Made by a program: the position numbers and the translations under genes. From Actinomycetota bacterium (GTDB lineage: Bacteria > Actinomycetota > Actinomycetes > S36-B12), in the NCBI GenBank assembly GCA_003506065.1, contig DNXA01000054.1, positions 394-5,835 of the forward strand: a stretch of 5,442 bases of DNA, given 5' to 3'. How positions within the stretch are numbered: position 1 is the stretch's first letter; every line of letters starts with the position of its first letter. Shown here piece by piece: positions 5,188 to 5,442 of the stretch. Below the pieces are notes generated by a model. It made no database searches. It was not told where the DNA came from and saw nothing but the letters and a program-made list of their open reading frames with translations.

Positions 5188-5442
5188 CTAATCGTGCTCG
5201 CTCACCCGAGTTGAGCGCAGGCGTTTGGTCTGCCCGCGGTTCTTCTTGGTCGAGATGCGACGCTCTTGAGAGCCTTTCGTGGGCCGGGTCGCTCGACGAG
5301 CCTTCGGACCCGGGGCTACCGCGGCCGCCAAGGTCTGGACCAGTCGTTGTTCGGCCAGGCGCCGATTCTGCATCTGCGAGCGCTGATCCGAAGCGGTGAT
5401 CACCAGGCAGCCGTCAGCCAAGCGAGGAGCCAGCCGGCGCAA
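5188..5442 (-). CDS. arfB: Alternative ribosome-rescue factor ArfB (YaeJ-type peptidyl-tRNA hydrolase), C-terminal part
   Basis: The minus strand is open from the right edge to TAG at 5190-5188, giving 84 visible residues. LADGCLVITASDQRSQMQNR (fragment residues 8-27) is the end of the release-factor-type catalytic domain. It is followed by a helix (AEQRLVQTLAAAVAP) and a highly basic tail with RRATRPTKGSQERRISTKK and RGQTKRLRS. In ArfB (about 140 residues) this tail enters the empty mRNA channel of a stalled ribosome while an N-terminal GGQ motif hydrolyses the peptidyl-tRNA. The GGQ part is beyond the window, so it was not checked. The TTG at the very edge should not be taken as a start; the fold requires more N-terminal sequence. 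Its nearest competitor would be a true peptide-chain release factor, but those lack this basic C-terminal extension. The small conserved gene lies 22 bases downstream on the same strand. Confidence 0.87.
   Translation of the reverse strand: MRRLAPRLADGCLVITASDQRSQMQNRRLAEQRLVQTLAAAVAPGPKARRATRPTKGSQERRISTKKNRGQTKRLRSTRVSEHD

Noticed and set aside
5177..5188. Short inverted repeat GCCCTGAAGGGC as a terminator after arfB
   Set aside because: The stem is only four to five base pairs with almost no loop and no T-run; it lies at the arfB stop and just ahead of the next ribosome site, so it is more likely chance or a weak translational element.
4622..5191. Plus-strand open frames (189 and 150 residues) over the kinase end and the small conserved gene
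   Set aside because: The opposite-strand protein has the conserved W/G-rich core and a good ribosome site; these frames do not and cross the kinase stop.

Overview
The window is a compact, moderately GC-rich (about 60% by eye) bacterial chromosome segment, most likely from an actinobacterium. The reasons are the GTG start coupled to a TAG stop, the actinobacterial style of the PlsC tail and ArfB, a histidine kinase H-box reading HGPVQ, and a short W/G-rich hypothetical protein of a type I associate with actinobacteria. The genus cannot be fixed from the sequence alone. I see no mobile element, CRISPR array, tRNA or rRNA, and nearly every base is coding.

Layout: (1) bases 1-186 hold the C-terminal tail of a PlsC-like 1-acylglycerol-3-phosphate acyltransferase. 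Its TAG stop shares one base with the GTG start of a patatin-like phospholipase (186-1001), so the two lipid genes look translationally coupled. (2) On the opposite strand, 998-2152 encodes a class A FAD-dependent monooxygenase whose stop codon overlaps the phospholipase stop. (3) A 106-bp divergent intergenic region (2153-2258) carries a perfect 14-bp palindrome. (4) From there a plus-strand run reads cupin protein (2259-2957), NarL/LuxR-type response regulator (2960-3619) and membrane sensor histidine kinase (3634-4749), packed tightly enough to be one operon. (5) Converging on it after an 8-base gap are two minus-strand genes: the C-terminal part of the ribosome-rescue factor ArfB (5188-5442, running off the right edge), then a small conserved protein of unknown function (4758-5165).

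Functional reading: the central block (monooxygenase, palindrome, cupin, response regulator, kinase) may be one regulated module, in which a four-helix membrane kinase senses a membrane or small-molecule cue and the regulator controls the divergent promoter next door. This is inferred from gene order only. The flanks are a phospholipid acylation/deacylation pair on the left and a ribosome-rescue housekeeping pair on the right. Three proteins depart from their family motifs: Trp for Arg in the phospholipase glycine-rich motif, loss of the His in the monooxygenase GD motif, and loss of the K/R-H pair in the kinase N-box.
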